DNA of 64,000 bases from Chondrinema litorale (GCF_026250525.1 NZ_CP111060.1:1-64000); one strand, 5' to 3'. Positions 26,032 through 33,852 are shown, counted from the stretch's first letter. Numbers and translations: made by a program. Notes: a model not told the origin generated them from the letters alone.

Positions 26032-26730
26032 ATGAAAAATAATCTAAATGCAGCTATTGAAGTATTATATCAGACTTTCTCGGAATATCCTCGTAATCCT
26101 AATATTGTAGGATGTCCATGTTGTGTATCAGATATGGATAAATCTTTATTACATACAAGCAAGTTAAGAGATTTAGTTGACGAAGATATATCTAAATATG
26201 CATTTAAAGCTATTACTACTTGGGGAGATGTAGATGATTTTAAACACTACCTGCCTAGAATTTTTGAGCTAACAGCCAAACAAGAATTGGCAGTTAATAC
26301 ATTTGTGGTTTTAGGTAAACTTAAGATAGCAGATTGGAGGAATTGGGATAAATCGGAGCAAAAAGCGATTAACGAATTTTTAATAGCTTGGTGGATTTAT
26401 GATATAAACTGCAATTCACATCATTTTGATTTTGAAAATATGATTGAAATAAACAAGCTCATACATAATTTAACTTTTTTGCTAGAAAAGTGGATATTAG
26501 AAATAAATAGCTTGGGTTTCAAGAATTTTGTTTTTCTGATTGAAAATCATTTAGAGGATATATTACAAAATAGTGGTGATTTTAAAGATTTTAATATTAA
26601 TGAAAATTCTATTTTGATTAATTGGATAAAAACTCATCAGGATAAATTAGGTGTAGATGTATCAAATCTAAAAGATGATTTTTTTAAGGATAGTGTGTTA
26701 GTAGCCAAAGATAAAATAGCTAATATTTAA
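26032..26730 (+). CDS. Hypothetical protein with an N-terminal CPCC motif
   Basis: 232 residues, soluble and helical. A Cys cluster GCPCCVSD near residue 28 is followed by LRDLVDEDISKYAFKAITTWGDVDDFKHYLPRIFEL, a combination I know from a widespread conserved family without assigned function; the CxCC group could bind zinc. The middle is a long helical region with a W-rich patch. The gene starts 49 bp after the preceding one. It appears intact, unlike its neighbours on both sides. Confidence 0.65.
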   Translation: MKNNLNAAIEVLYQTFSEYPRNPNIVGCPCCVSDMDKSLLHTSKLRDLVDEDISKYAFKAITTWGDVDDFKHYLPRIFELTAKQELAVNTFVVLGKLKIADWRNWDKSEQKAINEFLIAWWIYDINCNSHHFDFENMIEINKLIHNLTFLLEKWILEINSLGFKNFVFLIENHLEDILQNSGDFKDFNINENSILINWIKTHQDKLGVDVSNLKDDFFKDSVLVAKDKIANI

Positions 26731-26746
26731 AAACTGGATATCGTTA

Positions 26747-26842
26747 ATGTTAATAGAAACAATAAATAGGTTGAAGAAAAAAAATATAGAGCTAAATAGA
26801 GGAGCTTCAATTCATGAAATAAGCAATGTAGAAAAACATTAG
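26747..26842 (+). pseudogene. Fragment of a SUKH (SMI1/KNR4)-like gene
   Basis: A 31-codon open frame, IETINRLKKKNIELNRGASI then HEISNVEKH, ends at TAG 26842. The pattern of a charged helix, NRGAS, and E-I-x-x-x-E-K-x-L matches the start of SUKH immunity proteins. The bases after the stop still read LEF and IFPDLSH-like residues, the usual continuation FPDDY, so the gene appears to have decayed by a stop and further changes. The family call is tentative. Confidence 0.4.
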
Positions 26843-26894
26843 AATTCTTGATATTTCCTGATTTATCCCACCAAAAATAACTAAGCACCACTTT

Positions 26895-26936
26895 AAAACA
26901 GAATCAGGGGGTCACGTTAGTCCAGAACATGTAATT
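26895..26936 (+). repeat. 42-bp dispersed repeat, copy 2
   Basis: Second copy of the repeat at 25180-25221, same orientation, 36 of 42 identical. It lies 73 bp before the ATG of the frameshifted gene at 27010. Confidence 0.75.
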
Positions 26937-27009
26937 AACTACTTTTTAATTATATTTTTCAGAATATTCAATCTAATTAGATATAGCACTCACTTATAAA
27001 ATCGAAAGT

Positions 27010-27461
27010 ATGTTTAATATATTTAAGAAAAAACAATTAGTGATTCTACTCTTGGTATTTTAACATACAATAAATCGAATAGATCAGATGAATCGCATTG
27101 GTATGTTAAACGTAAGATTAACTCTGTAGATAAATTGGTGGAGTTTTATATTTATAATAATTCTAGTGGGATTAGTGAAGTTCAAAAAGCACTTGCTTTA
27201 AAAATTGAGAAAAAATACCCTGAACTAATCAATGACTTAGAAATATTTTTGAATACGAAAATAAAAGAAAAAGATTCAAAACACTCATTTTTTTCAACCC
27301 TTTCTATTCTAAAAGATTTAGAAGTAGGCTTTATAAATATTCCTAGTGATCCAACCGATTCAAGTTTTTGGGAAATTAATTATGTGGAAAAAAGAGGACT
27401 TGCCATTTATGGAATTGAAATAAAAAATTGGCTACCTACAGAGTTAGGCGTTTCAGCATAA
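27010..27461 (+). pseudogene. Small gene with a frameshift in an A-run
   Basis: ATG 27010 opens MFNIFKKK and then runs into a stop within 18 codons, while the -1 frame continues TISDSTLGILTYNKSNRSD and on to residues ending WLPTELGVSA at 27461. Joining them across the six As at 27028-27033 gives a natural protein of about 150 residues with the M-F-x-x-F-K-K-K start typical of small immunity-like genes that go on D-x-x-x-G-x-L-T-Y. So a one-base change in the A-run most likely inactivated it; recoding cannot be excluded. An internal ATG at 27135 could give a shorter product. Confidence 0.55.
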
Positions 27462-27497
27462 AAAAGGGAGAGTGTTTCTACTCTCCCTTTTTTATGC
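27456..27497. terminator. Strong bidirectional terminator
   Basis: GCATAAAAAAGGGAGAGT (27456-27473) and its exact complement (27480-27497) form an 18-bp stem with a six-base loop, with A- and T-runs on the flanks. It contains the last codons of the plus-strand gene (stop 27461) and of parB (stop 27478), so both converging transcripts end here. Confidence 0.9.
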
Positions 27498-28368
27498 TAT
27501 CTAACAAGGCATATACTTTATCCCAAGTATCATCTTTGGTTTTATCATTTAACTTGGGAATCAGTTTTAATAGTTCTTTCTGAAATTTTGTGGTGTTGCT
27601 TGTTTTTGTTTTAGTTGTCTTTTTAGCAGGTAAAGCAACAGCTAGATCTGATACAGATGTTACTTTCATTTTTTCAGGATTCTCAACTTTAGCAAAGTCT
27701 GTTATTAATCCTTTGTTAGCTTTTACTTTTCCTATTAAAATATCTCTCTTTAATTCAGGATTACTTAAACCGATATTTTCTAATCCTTTAGCAAAATCGG
27801 CATCTCTCATAATTGTGCTTACAGAGGTATCAAATTGCTTGGCAATTTTCTCATTAGTCTTCAAGTTTTCATTTTGAGAACTCGCTTTTTCAGAGTCATC
27901 TTTGAGCGAGTTTTCATTTTGAGAACTCGGCATATAATTACCTCCATGACTCTTTTTCGTCATGAGATATCGCATACCTCTCAAGTAACTTCTTTGAGCA
28001 GTAGTAATATTTCGTTTACCCAATTGATTATTCAACATCCATTGTTTGGTTTCATCAATTGAATCAAAAGACATCTCTTTTATAGAATAGTCTTTAAGAC
28101 TGTGTTTTAAAATAATGTCCCATCTATTATGCCCATCAACAATCACATTTTTTTCTTTCCAGACTACTATTGGATCACGTACACCTTCTTCAACCAGACT
28201 TTTTTCTAACAACTTAAATTCCTCTTCTTGTAAAGGAGGAATAAAGACCTGTAACTCATTTAGAATTTCAATATCGTTACTGTCTTTGATAAGTACAGGT
28301 AATTTCTTCTTTGGTTTCTTTGTTAAAACAGAATCAACTGTTTTGATTTTAGATTTAAAGTTTGCCAT
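27478..28368 (-). CDS. parB: ParB-family partition protein
   Basis: 296 residues. After a basic 35-residue start comes the ParB N-terminal domain: LQVFIPPLQEEEFKLLEKSL, GVRDPIVVWKEKNVIVDGHNRW (GxRxPxxV and the DGHxR signature), then IKEMSFDSIDETKQWMLNNQLGKRN. A helix-turn-helix follows (TNEKIAKQFDTSVSTIMRDA). The segment between them carries a twofold repeat ASSQNEN, 15 codons apart. The C-terminus is basic with a helical dimer segment. It follows parA by 11 bp, and together they would segregate the plasmid. Confidence 0.85.
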   Translation of the reverse strand: MANFKSKIKTVDSVLTKKPKKKLPVLIKDSNDIEILNELQVFIPPLQEEEFKLLEKSLVEEGVRDPIVVWKEKNVIVDGHNRWDIILKHSLKDYSIKEMSFDSIDETKQWMLNNQLGKRNITTAQRSYLRGMRYLMTKKSHGGNYMPSSQNENSLKDDSEKASSQNENLKTNEKIAKQFDTSVSTIMRDADFAKGLENIGLSNPELKRDILIGKVKANKGLITDFAKVENPEKMKVTSVSDLAVALPAKKTTKTKTSNTTKFQKELLKLIPKLNDKTKDDTWDKVYALLDSIKKGE

Positions 28369-28379
28369 ACTATTTAGTT

Positions 28380-29159
28380 TTATGCTGTTTGGATGGTTGC
28401 TTTTTTACCTTTTGTGCGTTTTACTACTTCATGAGCCAAGGTAGTAAAATCTAATGCACCATTACTTTTAGGAGCATGCTCAATTACACTTATTTTTAAT
28501 ACTACAGCCTCTTGTATGGCAGAATTAATTCTAACTTTTGTATCGAAAACTTTTTCTTTAAAGTAATCTACTAACTGATCTTCGATGTGCTGGCTAACAT
28601 TAGTGTTTTTAGTTTGATTAATTAAAACACCTAAAAGGTTAATGTTTCTGCCTTGTAATTCAAGTAGGGGTTTAACCTGTTCTTCTATTATTTCTTCGAA
28701 AGTTAGAATACCATTTAAACTGTAAGCATCACCAGATTTAACTAAATACATGAATTGATCTGAAGCCAAAATTGAATTTGAAGCTAAAATACCCGCATCT
28801 GGCCTATTATCTATTAAAATGTAGTCGTAGTCTTTATTAACAGCTTTCAAGCTCTTAAAAAGCCTGAAATTAGCATCAACTTTATTGCTTAATTCATTAT
28901 AAACAGTGGATAATGTAATATCGGCAGGAATTACATGTAATTTTTCAGAAAGTTGATGGATAGGAAGAATTCCATTTAAATATGTGTCAGTTACTGTTTG
29001 CTCGTATTCTTCGATACCTATACCAGTAGTTAAATTACCTTGAGGGTCATTGTCTATTAGTAATGTTTTATAACCCTGTTGAGCCAGAGCATAACCGAGG
29101 TTTAAAGTTGTAGTAGTTTTACCTACTCCGCCTTTCATATTTAAAATTGAAATTATCAT
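28380..29159 (-). CDS. parA: ParA-family partition ATPase
   Basis: 259 residues. The deviant Walker A motif is KGGVGKTT at 10-17 (NMKGGVGKTTTTLNLGYALA), followed by Walker A' IDNDPQGNLT and Walker B YDYILIDNRPDAG, all in Soj-type spacing. It lacks a DNA-binding N-terminal extension. It drives movement of ParB-bound plasmid DNA over the nucleoid. It is the first gene of the parA-parB pair and starts at ATG 29159; the region in front (29160-29413) should hold its promoter and perhaps the centromere, but I see no clear repeats there. Confidence 0.92.
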   Translation of the reverse strand: MIISILNMKGGVGKTTTTLNLGYALAQQGYKTLLIDNDPQGNLTTGIGIEEYEQTVTDTYLNGILPIHQLSEKLHVIPADITLSTVYNELSNKVDANFRLFKSLKAVNKDYDYILIDNRPDAGILASNSILASDQFMYLVKSGDAYSLNGILTFEEIIEEQVKPLLELQGRNINLLGVLINQTKNTNVSQHIEDQLVDYFKEKVFDTKVRINSAIQEAVVLKISVIEHAPKSNGALDFTTLAHEVVKRTKGKKATIQTA

Positions 29160-29413
29160 GTTATCAAATTTTCTTTCTGTTACAAACTTAGTCCTATTCT
29201 GTAGATAATAAAAGAAACAAAAAATGTAAAAAATTTAATTTATGAAATAGTTGTGAATTTGGAAGCTATTAAAGTTTTTTTAGAATTTAATTTTACTATT
29301 TGTAATCTAATTTTTTGTTTGGTTAGTTTAAATAAAACAGCTTATTGCCAAATATCGAAGGATGCTATTTTTTGATATTGATCGTGTGCTATATAATAAA
29401 GAGAGTATTCAAA

Positions 29414-29753
29414 ATGATTAACATGCATGAAATTTTTCCTAATGGAGTTAATCTGTCAAATCTAGATCCAGTACTTATATACTATCAATCAATTCCAGTA
29501 GAAAGAACAGAGTTAATGAAGATGAGTTGTTTGTGTGGTCTTCCAAGAGAAAAAAAGTCAACTGGATATTGAAAGGACAAAATATAAATTGTTAGATAAG
29601 CATATATTACATAATTCAATTTTGAATCATAGGATTCAAGAAAATAGTAAGCCAATCTATATGGCAAACCCACCCACAGTATCTCAAAAAATTAATAAAG
29701 TTAGCTCCATATCTGGACAAGTAGCAAAAGACTACCCCATAAAATTTTATTGA
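29414..29753 (+). pseudogene. Frameshifted small gene before the DUF6943-like gene
   Basis: Frame one, from ATG 29414, reads MINMHEIFPNGVNLSNLDPV and runs to MSCLCGLPREKKS before stopping at 29572. The +1 frame continues from the same place as EKKSQLDIERTKYKLLDKHI down to VAKDYPIKFY at 29753. The two join within a seven-A run (29550-29556), so one A too many is the simplest explanation. I recognise no family. The two-cysteine SCLCG segment and the length of about 110 residues are the only features. Confidence 0.4.
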
Positions 29754-29766
29754 GTTTCCTGTTTGC

Positions 29767-30117
29767 ATGAAGTCCAGATATAGAGCTGGAGGTCGAATAA
29801 ATTTTTTGTTCAACCTAACCCCAGCTTTTATTATGTATCTTATTCAAAGCTATTCAGTCAATTCTTCTTTACAAGCAGACTTTTATATCCAATCAAAAGG
29901 AGTCAATGCTGGTAAACCAATGCGAGAGCCATCAGCAAATTGTTTCATTGTTTTAACGGATAGATCCCAGTTACTACCAGACTATTTTTACTATATGGTA
30001 TTAGCAGCTTTCAACACAGGTATATTCAGAAAATATCTTTCCGGCAGTGTAATTCCATTTTTAACTCAAAAAGATTTTTCAAAAGCACTTTTAGAGTATT
30101 ACAAGAGAGGAGGATAA
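29767..30117 (+). CDS. DUF6943-like protein
   Basis: 116 residues. The motif run FYIQSKGVNAGKPMREPSANCFIVL, followed by a helix and YLSGSVIPFLTQKDFSKAL, matches the small Bacteroidota protein family DUF6943 that I know from conjugative elements (SKGxNAGKP, CF, GSVIPF). It lies directly in front of the origin-of-transfer candidate and the mobilisation genes, which fits a role in element biology, but no function is known. Start ATG 29767; no ribosome site is evident. Confidence 0.6.
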   Translation: MKSRYRAGGRINFLFNLTPAFIMYLIQSYSVNSSLQADFYIQSKGVNAGKPMREPSANCFIVLTDRSQLLPDYFYYMVLAAFNTGIFRKYLSGSVIPFLTQKDFSKALLEYYKRGG

Positions 30118-30428
30118 CTCCTCTTTTTTATTTAAAACATAATACATATTGCATAAAGCATTTTATGTAACACATAATATGTAATACATAGTAAAGATTA
30201 AATAAGATGTAAAATGCATTGTATATAACATAATACACAATAAGTAAAAAAGAGTACATTTTATTTAAAAAGTAATAGGTAAAATTTAAAGTGTTAAACT
30301 CATTATGCCATACATATTACTTAAAGCATAATGAATAAAATAGAATACATAAAAAGCTATACACATTATGTAGTGCGTAAAACACTTTAGTAGGTATAAT
30401 CATGTAAATGATTGTTTAGATAATGTTT
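30118..30428. other. AT-rich low-complexity region with CATAAT words
   Basis: 311 bp with very few G/C and many copies of ACATAATA, TAATACAT, GCATAATG-type words on both strands. No gene. Similar words occur at 9085-9185. It separates the DUF6943-like gene from the oriT candidate and could be an intrinsic-curvature or protein-binding stretch. Confidence 0.45.
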
Positions 30429-30640
30429 CCAATTGAGAATTGGATGTTGAGTTGAATGCAGGACACAAGCTTCAAAGCTTACAATTTTCGCTTCGCTACA
30501 AAAGTTCGCAATTAAGCTCGTATCCTGCAGGGATAGCAAGCGGGAACGGTATTTTTTACAAAAATACTGTTCATCACTCGCAAAAGCTTTGTTCCGCTTG
30601 CCCTACGGGGTGTTTTGCTCTATTAGAGCAAAGAAAAAAT
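30429..30640 (+). other. oriT: Candidate origin of transfer (oriT)
   Basis: About 210 bp, richer in G/C and packed with inverted repeats: CCAATT/AATTGG (30429-30443), TATCCTGCAGGGATA (30521-30535), CAAGCGGGAAC with GTTCCGCTTG (30537-30547 and 30591-30600) enclosing GGTATTTTT/AAAAATACT, and GCTCT/AGAGC (30617-30629). It ends in GCTTGCCCTACGGGGTGTTTTGCTC-type sequence, which resembles nick regions upstream of Bacteroidota mobilisation genes as far as I recall. It directly precedes the bfmA-type gene, where oriT is expected. The plus-strand open frame here is not protein-like. Confidence 0.6.
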
Positions 30641-30729
30641 TAATTCACTATTAATTTTTACCCAAAAACAATTATAATTGACATTATAATACCTCTTTTA
30701 ATTAATTATCAAATTAATTTTTTAATCTA

Positions 30730-31245
30730 ATGTCAAAACTCAAAGCAGTTCCTTTAGAGGAAACTACTCATTCTTCTTTGGTCAAACTTTGTAAAGACCA
30801 TAATAGAAAATTAAAAGAATTTACTGCACAGATGATCAGTTACTTTGAAAAAACTGGTATAGATCCTGTTGATTCAGAAGCTACAGATTTAAAAGAAACC
30901 ATTAAACTTTTAAGAAAAGAGAACAACAGAGTAATTGGATTTATAAAGCAACAAGAAAAAACCAAGTTAAATCCTGTGTTGGATGAGTTAGCGAGATCTA
31001 CTCAAGAGTTTAGAAAAAAAGCAGATCAACTTGATAAAGTAGGTGAATTATCAAAAAAAATAACCCAACTAATTAACAAAGAAGTAAGTGATAATAGAAA
31101 ACATCTTGAAAAAGCAGAAGTGTTATTCTTAAATTACTTAGAAAAACAGCGATTAGTTTTCGGTACTGGAAAAATAAAACAGGATAATCTACAAGAATTA
31201 AATAGTACTTACCTAGCGTATTTTAAAACTTTAAAAGACTTATAA
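30730..31245 (+). CDS. BfmA/BtgA-family mobilisation protein
   Basis: 171 residues. An N-terminal ribbon-helix-helix-like region (AVPLEETTHSSLVKLCKDHN followed by LKEFTAQMISYFEKTG) is followed by the family signature ENNRVIGFIKQQEKTKLNPV and a long helical tail. BfmA/BtgA proteins are accessory oriT-binding proteins that recruit the relaxase. The stop overlaps the relaxase start by one base (31245), so the two are co-translated. Together with the oriT candidate in front they form a complete mobilisation unit. Confidence 0.85.
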   Translation: MSKLKAVPLEETTHSSLVKLCKDHNRKLKEFTAQMISYFEKTGIDPVDSEATDLKETIKLLRKENNRVIGFIKQQEKTKLNPVLDELARSTQEFRKKADQLDKVGELSKKITQLINKEVSDNRKHLEKAEVLFLNYLEKQRLVFGTGKIKQDNLQELNSTYLAYFKTLKDL

Positions 31246-32042
31246 TGTACATAGATTTCTCTGGAGGAAGTATAGGTGCAGATAATAAAGGGAGTGTAAA
31301 AAACCTGACAAACTATTTAGAGAAGGAACAAAAATTATTGGAAAAGGAGGGAAGATCAAGAGAGTTTTTCTTTAATCTGCATACAGATAATATTTTAAAG
31401 TACGAGGTGGATAAGGCAATAGATGGTCAGAAGAAAAGTGGTTTAGGGAAGAAGGATGCCAAGTTTTATATGATATCAATAAATCCATCAGAAAAGGAAC
31501 AAAACCATTTTAAGAATGATCCAGAAAAGTTTAAAAACTGGGTTCAGAAAGAATATATGCCTCAATTGATTAGAGATTTTAAACGAAAAGGATTAGAGTC
31601 TGATAATGTTAATATTTTCGGTAAGCTGGAATATAACAGGTATTACAAAGGAAATGACGATGATGTTAAAAATGGAAAAGTTAAATCAGGTCAAAAGAAG
31701 GTAGGTAGTAATATGCATGTGCATATTATTATTGGGAGGAAAAGTATAGATGGAAAGTTTAAGTTGAGTCCTAATGCTAATTCAAGAAAAGTTGGGAAAC
31801 AAGGAGCTGCAAAAAATGCCGGGTTTGATCGTAATGAACATAAGGTCTTTGTTGAGCAGAGTTTCGATAAAACTTTTAATTATAAAAGGGATATATCGGA
31901 GTCATTTGCTTTACGAGAAGAATTAAACAAAGTATCGTCAGTTGAACAGAAAGCAATTATTTTAGAAAATTATAAAAGAAAGTTTGAGGAGAATGAAAGA
32001 TCAAAAGCATTAAACCAACCAAGGTTAAGAAAACTGTTATAG
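31245..32042 (+). CDS. DUF5712-family relaxase/mobilisation protein (BfmB/BtgB type)
   Basis: 265 residues. The start MYIDFSGGSIGADNKGSVKN and the metal-binding HVHIIIGRK motif (two His near residue 160) are characteristic; a KFYMISINPSEKEQ strand and NIFGKLEYNRYY fit the DUF5712 family of small Bacteroidota relaxases. It would nick oriT and stay bound to the transferred strand. A candidate catalytic Tyr lies in the YYKGN or MPQLIRDF region; I cannot fix it. The terminator at 32115 follows. Confidence 0.82.
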   Translation: MYIDFSGGSIGADNKGSVKNLTNYLEKEQKLLEKEGRSREFFFNLHTDNILKYEVDKAIDGQKKSGLGKKDAKFYMISINPSEKEQNHFKNDPEKFKNWVQKEYMPQLIRDFKRKGLESDNVNIFGKLEYNRYYKGNDDDVKNGKVKSGQKKVGSNMHVHIIIGRKSIDGKFKLSPNANSRKVGKQGAAKNAGFDRNEHKVFVEQSFDKTFNYKRDISESFALREELNKVSSVEQKAIILENYKRKFEENERSKALNQPRLRKLL

Positions 32043-32114
32043 ATGTGAGAAATAAATCACTACAAGAACATGTACTAAATTGAAATAATTAACCCTGTTG
32101 CTTTATAAAAGTAA

Positions 32115-32142
32115 GGCTCCTCTTAATAGAGGAGCCTTTTTT
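32115..32142 (+). terminator. Intrinsic terminator after the mobilisation genes
   Basis: GGCTCCTCT / AGAGGAGCC, a 9-bp perfect stem with a TAAT loop followed by six Ts. It ends the bfmA-relaxase transcript and isolates the next unit. Confidence 0.92.
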
Positions 32143-32219
32143 ACATTAAATGTTTATACATATAATATATTATTTAATGTATAATATATACAAAATAATA
32201 TTTTTTACATATTTTTATA

Positions 32220-32257
32220 ACAATATATTGTTAAAATATATATATAATGTATATTTG
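32220..32257 (+). promoter_or_regulatory. Promoter and palindromic operator of the second ParA operon
   Basis: TTG (32228-32230), 19 bp, TATATTTG (32250-32257): exact match to the Bacteroidota housekeeping consensus TTG-N19-TAnnTTTG. The 12-bp palindrome ACAATATATTGT (32220-32231) covers the -33 element, so a repressor bound there would block transcription; ParA or its small partner is a candidate by analogy with other autoregulated partition operons. Confidence 0.7.
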
Positions 32258-32280
32258 TAATAATTAAACACATTTAAAGT

Positions 32281-32901
32281 ATGAAAATAATCATCGCAAA
32301 TCAGAAAGGGGGAGTCGGAAAAACTACTCACTGCATTTTATTTTCAAATTTTCTTACTTCAAAAATGGGGCAGGAAATTTTAATTCTTGATATGGATTTT
32401 CAATCAAGTATTAAAACAATGTGGGATGAAGATAAAGAAAGGTATGAAAATAGATCGCTATATGAAGTAATAGACTTAGGCTTAGATAGCTTTTCGCAAA
32501 TAAAAGATAAACTAGCTAGTGTTGATGGGCATGTCATTATTGATCTACCTGGAAAAATAGATGATGATAATCTCATTGCAGTTTTCAAATCAGTTGATCT
32601 TGTGATATGTCCTTTTAGCTATGATAAAATTACTGTTGAATCTACTTTAATATTTGCCCAGGTTGTAAAGCATGTAAATCCTTCTTTACAAATAGTATTT
32701 ATACCGAATAGGCTAAAGCCAAATGTTAAATACGAACTTATGCAGCAAGTAAATAATTTATTAAATGGCTTTGGAACCATAGCCCCCAAAGTTTCAGATC
32801 GTATAGCTTTTCAAAGAATTAACACAGTATCAACAGCACCTGAAATTGTTCCTCAAACTGAAGAAACCTATGGATACATTTTTGACAATTTTTTTAACTA
32901 G
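32281..32901 (+). CDS. Second ParA-family ATPase (TraA-like)
   Basis: 206 residues. Walker A NQKGGVGKTT is at residues 7-16, with the A' motif LDMDFQSSIKTMW and Walker B VIIDLPGKIDDD. It is shorter than the Soj-type ParA at 28.4-29.2 kb and lacks the NDPQG form, closer to the small ParA-like TraA proteins of Bacteroidota elements. It is followed closely by a small basic protein, as in type Ib partition systems. Its own promoter and palindrome lie upstream. Confidence 0.85.
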   Translation: MKIIIANQKGGVGKTTHCILFSNFLTSKMGQEILILDMDFQSSIKTMWDEDKERYENRSLYEVIDLGLDSFSQIKDKLASVDGHVIIDLPGKIDDDNLIAVFKSVDLVICPFSYDKITVESTLIFAQVVKHVNPSLQIVFIPNRLKPNVKYELMQQVNNLLNGFGTIAPKVSDRIAFQRINTVSTAPEIVPQTEETYGYIFDNFFN

Positions 32902-32909
32902 GAGTGCTG

Positions 32910-33254
32910 ATGAATATCAAAGATTTGACAAAAGAAATAAAAGCAGGAAAACAAACTAAAAAAGAAACTGCACCAAATAAAAAAGAACCCCAAAAGAATG
33001 CTATAAGATTGCCTGAAGAACAAAATGAGTTTGACAATATAATGCAAAAGATAAATGACTTGGATCATTTTTCGGGTAATGCACCTGTATATCTTGATAA
33101 AGATTTACATGAGGTTTTAATTAAGTTGAAAGTCGCAGGAGAGCTAAAAAAAGTTTCTAATCTTATCTCATATCTTGTTGAGAATTTTATTAAAGATAAT
33201 ATCAACTCAATCCATAAGACATTAAACAATAAAAAGAACAGATATCTAGATTAA
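32910..33254 (+). CDS. Small ParA partner, RHH-like DNA-binding protein
   Basis: About 114 residues. ATG 32910 is chosen because a GGAG sequence sits six bases before it; a GTG at 32904 would add two residues. The N-terminal third is Lys-rich and disordered (KEIKAGKQTKKETAPNKKEP). The C-terminal half has a strand NAPVYLDKDLHEVLIKLKVA and a helix pair ending SYLVENFIKDNI, the layout of ribbon-helix-helix centromere-binding proteins. It begins 8 bp after the ParA stop, so it is probably the ParB-like partner. Proposed from position and layout. Confidence 0.6.
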   Translation: MNIKDLTKEIKAGKQTKKETAPNKKEPQKNAIRLPEEQNEFDNIMQKINDLDHFSGNAPVYLDKDLHEVLIKLKVAGELKKVSNLISYLVENFIKDNINSIHKTLNNKKNRYLD

Positions 33255-33266
33255 CTAAATTTTAAG

Positions 33267-33833
33267 ATGATTAAAGTAACTGATAACTATTATAGAAAAC
33301 TTGTTGTGGAGATTTTAAGCCAATCTTTTGATGATAATAAAAGTGTTAATTATGTAATTCCACAAGGTAATAGAAGGAAAAATGCACTAATAAAACTGAT
33401 GGAATACTCTTTTGACATTTGTTTGAAATTTGGAGAAGTATGGCTTTCAGATGATAAGAAGGCTTGCTCCTTGGTATTATTTCCAGATAAGAAAAAAGAT
33501 ACATTTCAAACTGTGCTTTGGGATATTAAACTGGCATTATACATTAAAGCAGTTAAAACTCTTAAGAGAGAAGGAAAGATTAAGAAACACCATCCCAAAG
33601 AGCCTTTTGCTTATTTATGGTTTGTTGGTGTGTTTCCAGAAGCACAGAATCAAGGCATTGGTAGTAAATTACTCAATGATATTATTGGAGAATATGAAAG
33701 AAGAGAACTTCCTATTTATTTAGAAACTTCAACAGAGAAAAATGTGCCTTGGTACAAAAAGTTAGGGTTTCAAATATTTGAGGAAATACAATTCACATAC
33801 AAACTATTTATGCTCAGAAGAATATCAGCTTAA
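33267..33833 (+). CDS. GNAT-family N-acetyltransferase
   Basis: 188 residues. The acetyl-CoA binding motif A is AYLWFVGVFPEAQNQGIGSK (Q/R-x-x-G-x-G/A form) near residues 112-132, followed by LPIYLETSTEKNVPWYKKLG, the GNAT motif B with the final KLGF. Substrate not shown. It follows the small ParA partner by 12 bp, on the same strand, and probably rides on the same transcript as a cargo gene. Confidence 0.85.
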   Translation: MIKVTDNYYRKLVVEILSQSFDDNKSVNYVIPQGNRRKNALIKLMEYSFDICLKFGEVWLSDDKKACSLVLFPDKKKDTFQTVLWDIKLALYIKAVKTLKREGKIKKHHPKEPFAYLWFVGVFPEAQNQGIGSKLLNDIIGEYERRELPIYLETSTEKNVPWYKKLGFQIFEEIQFTYKLFMLRRISA

Positions 33834-33852
33834 ACTATAATTTCAACCAACT

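Noticed and set aside
27010..27060. Programmed -1 frameshift at the A-run
   Set aside because: The run GAAAAAAC is not in the X-XXY-YYZ register of the zero frame, so a simple deletion is more likely; kept only as a question.
30440..30643. 67-codon open frame on the plus strand
   Set aside because: It lies across the hairpins of the oriT candidate and reads no protein-like pattern.
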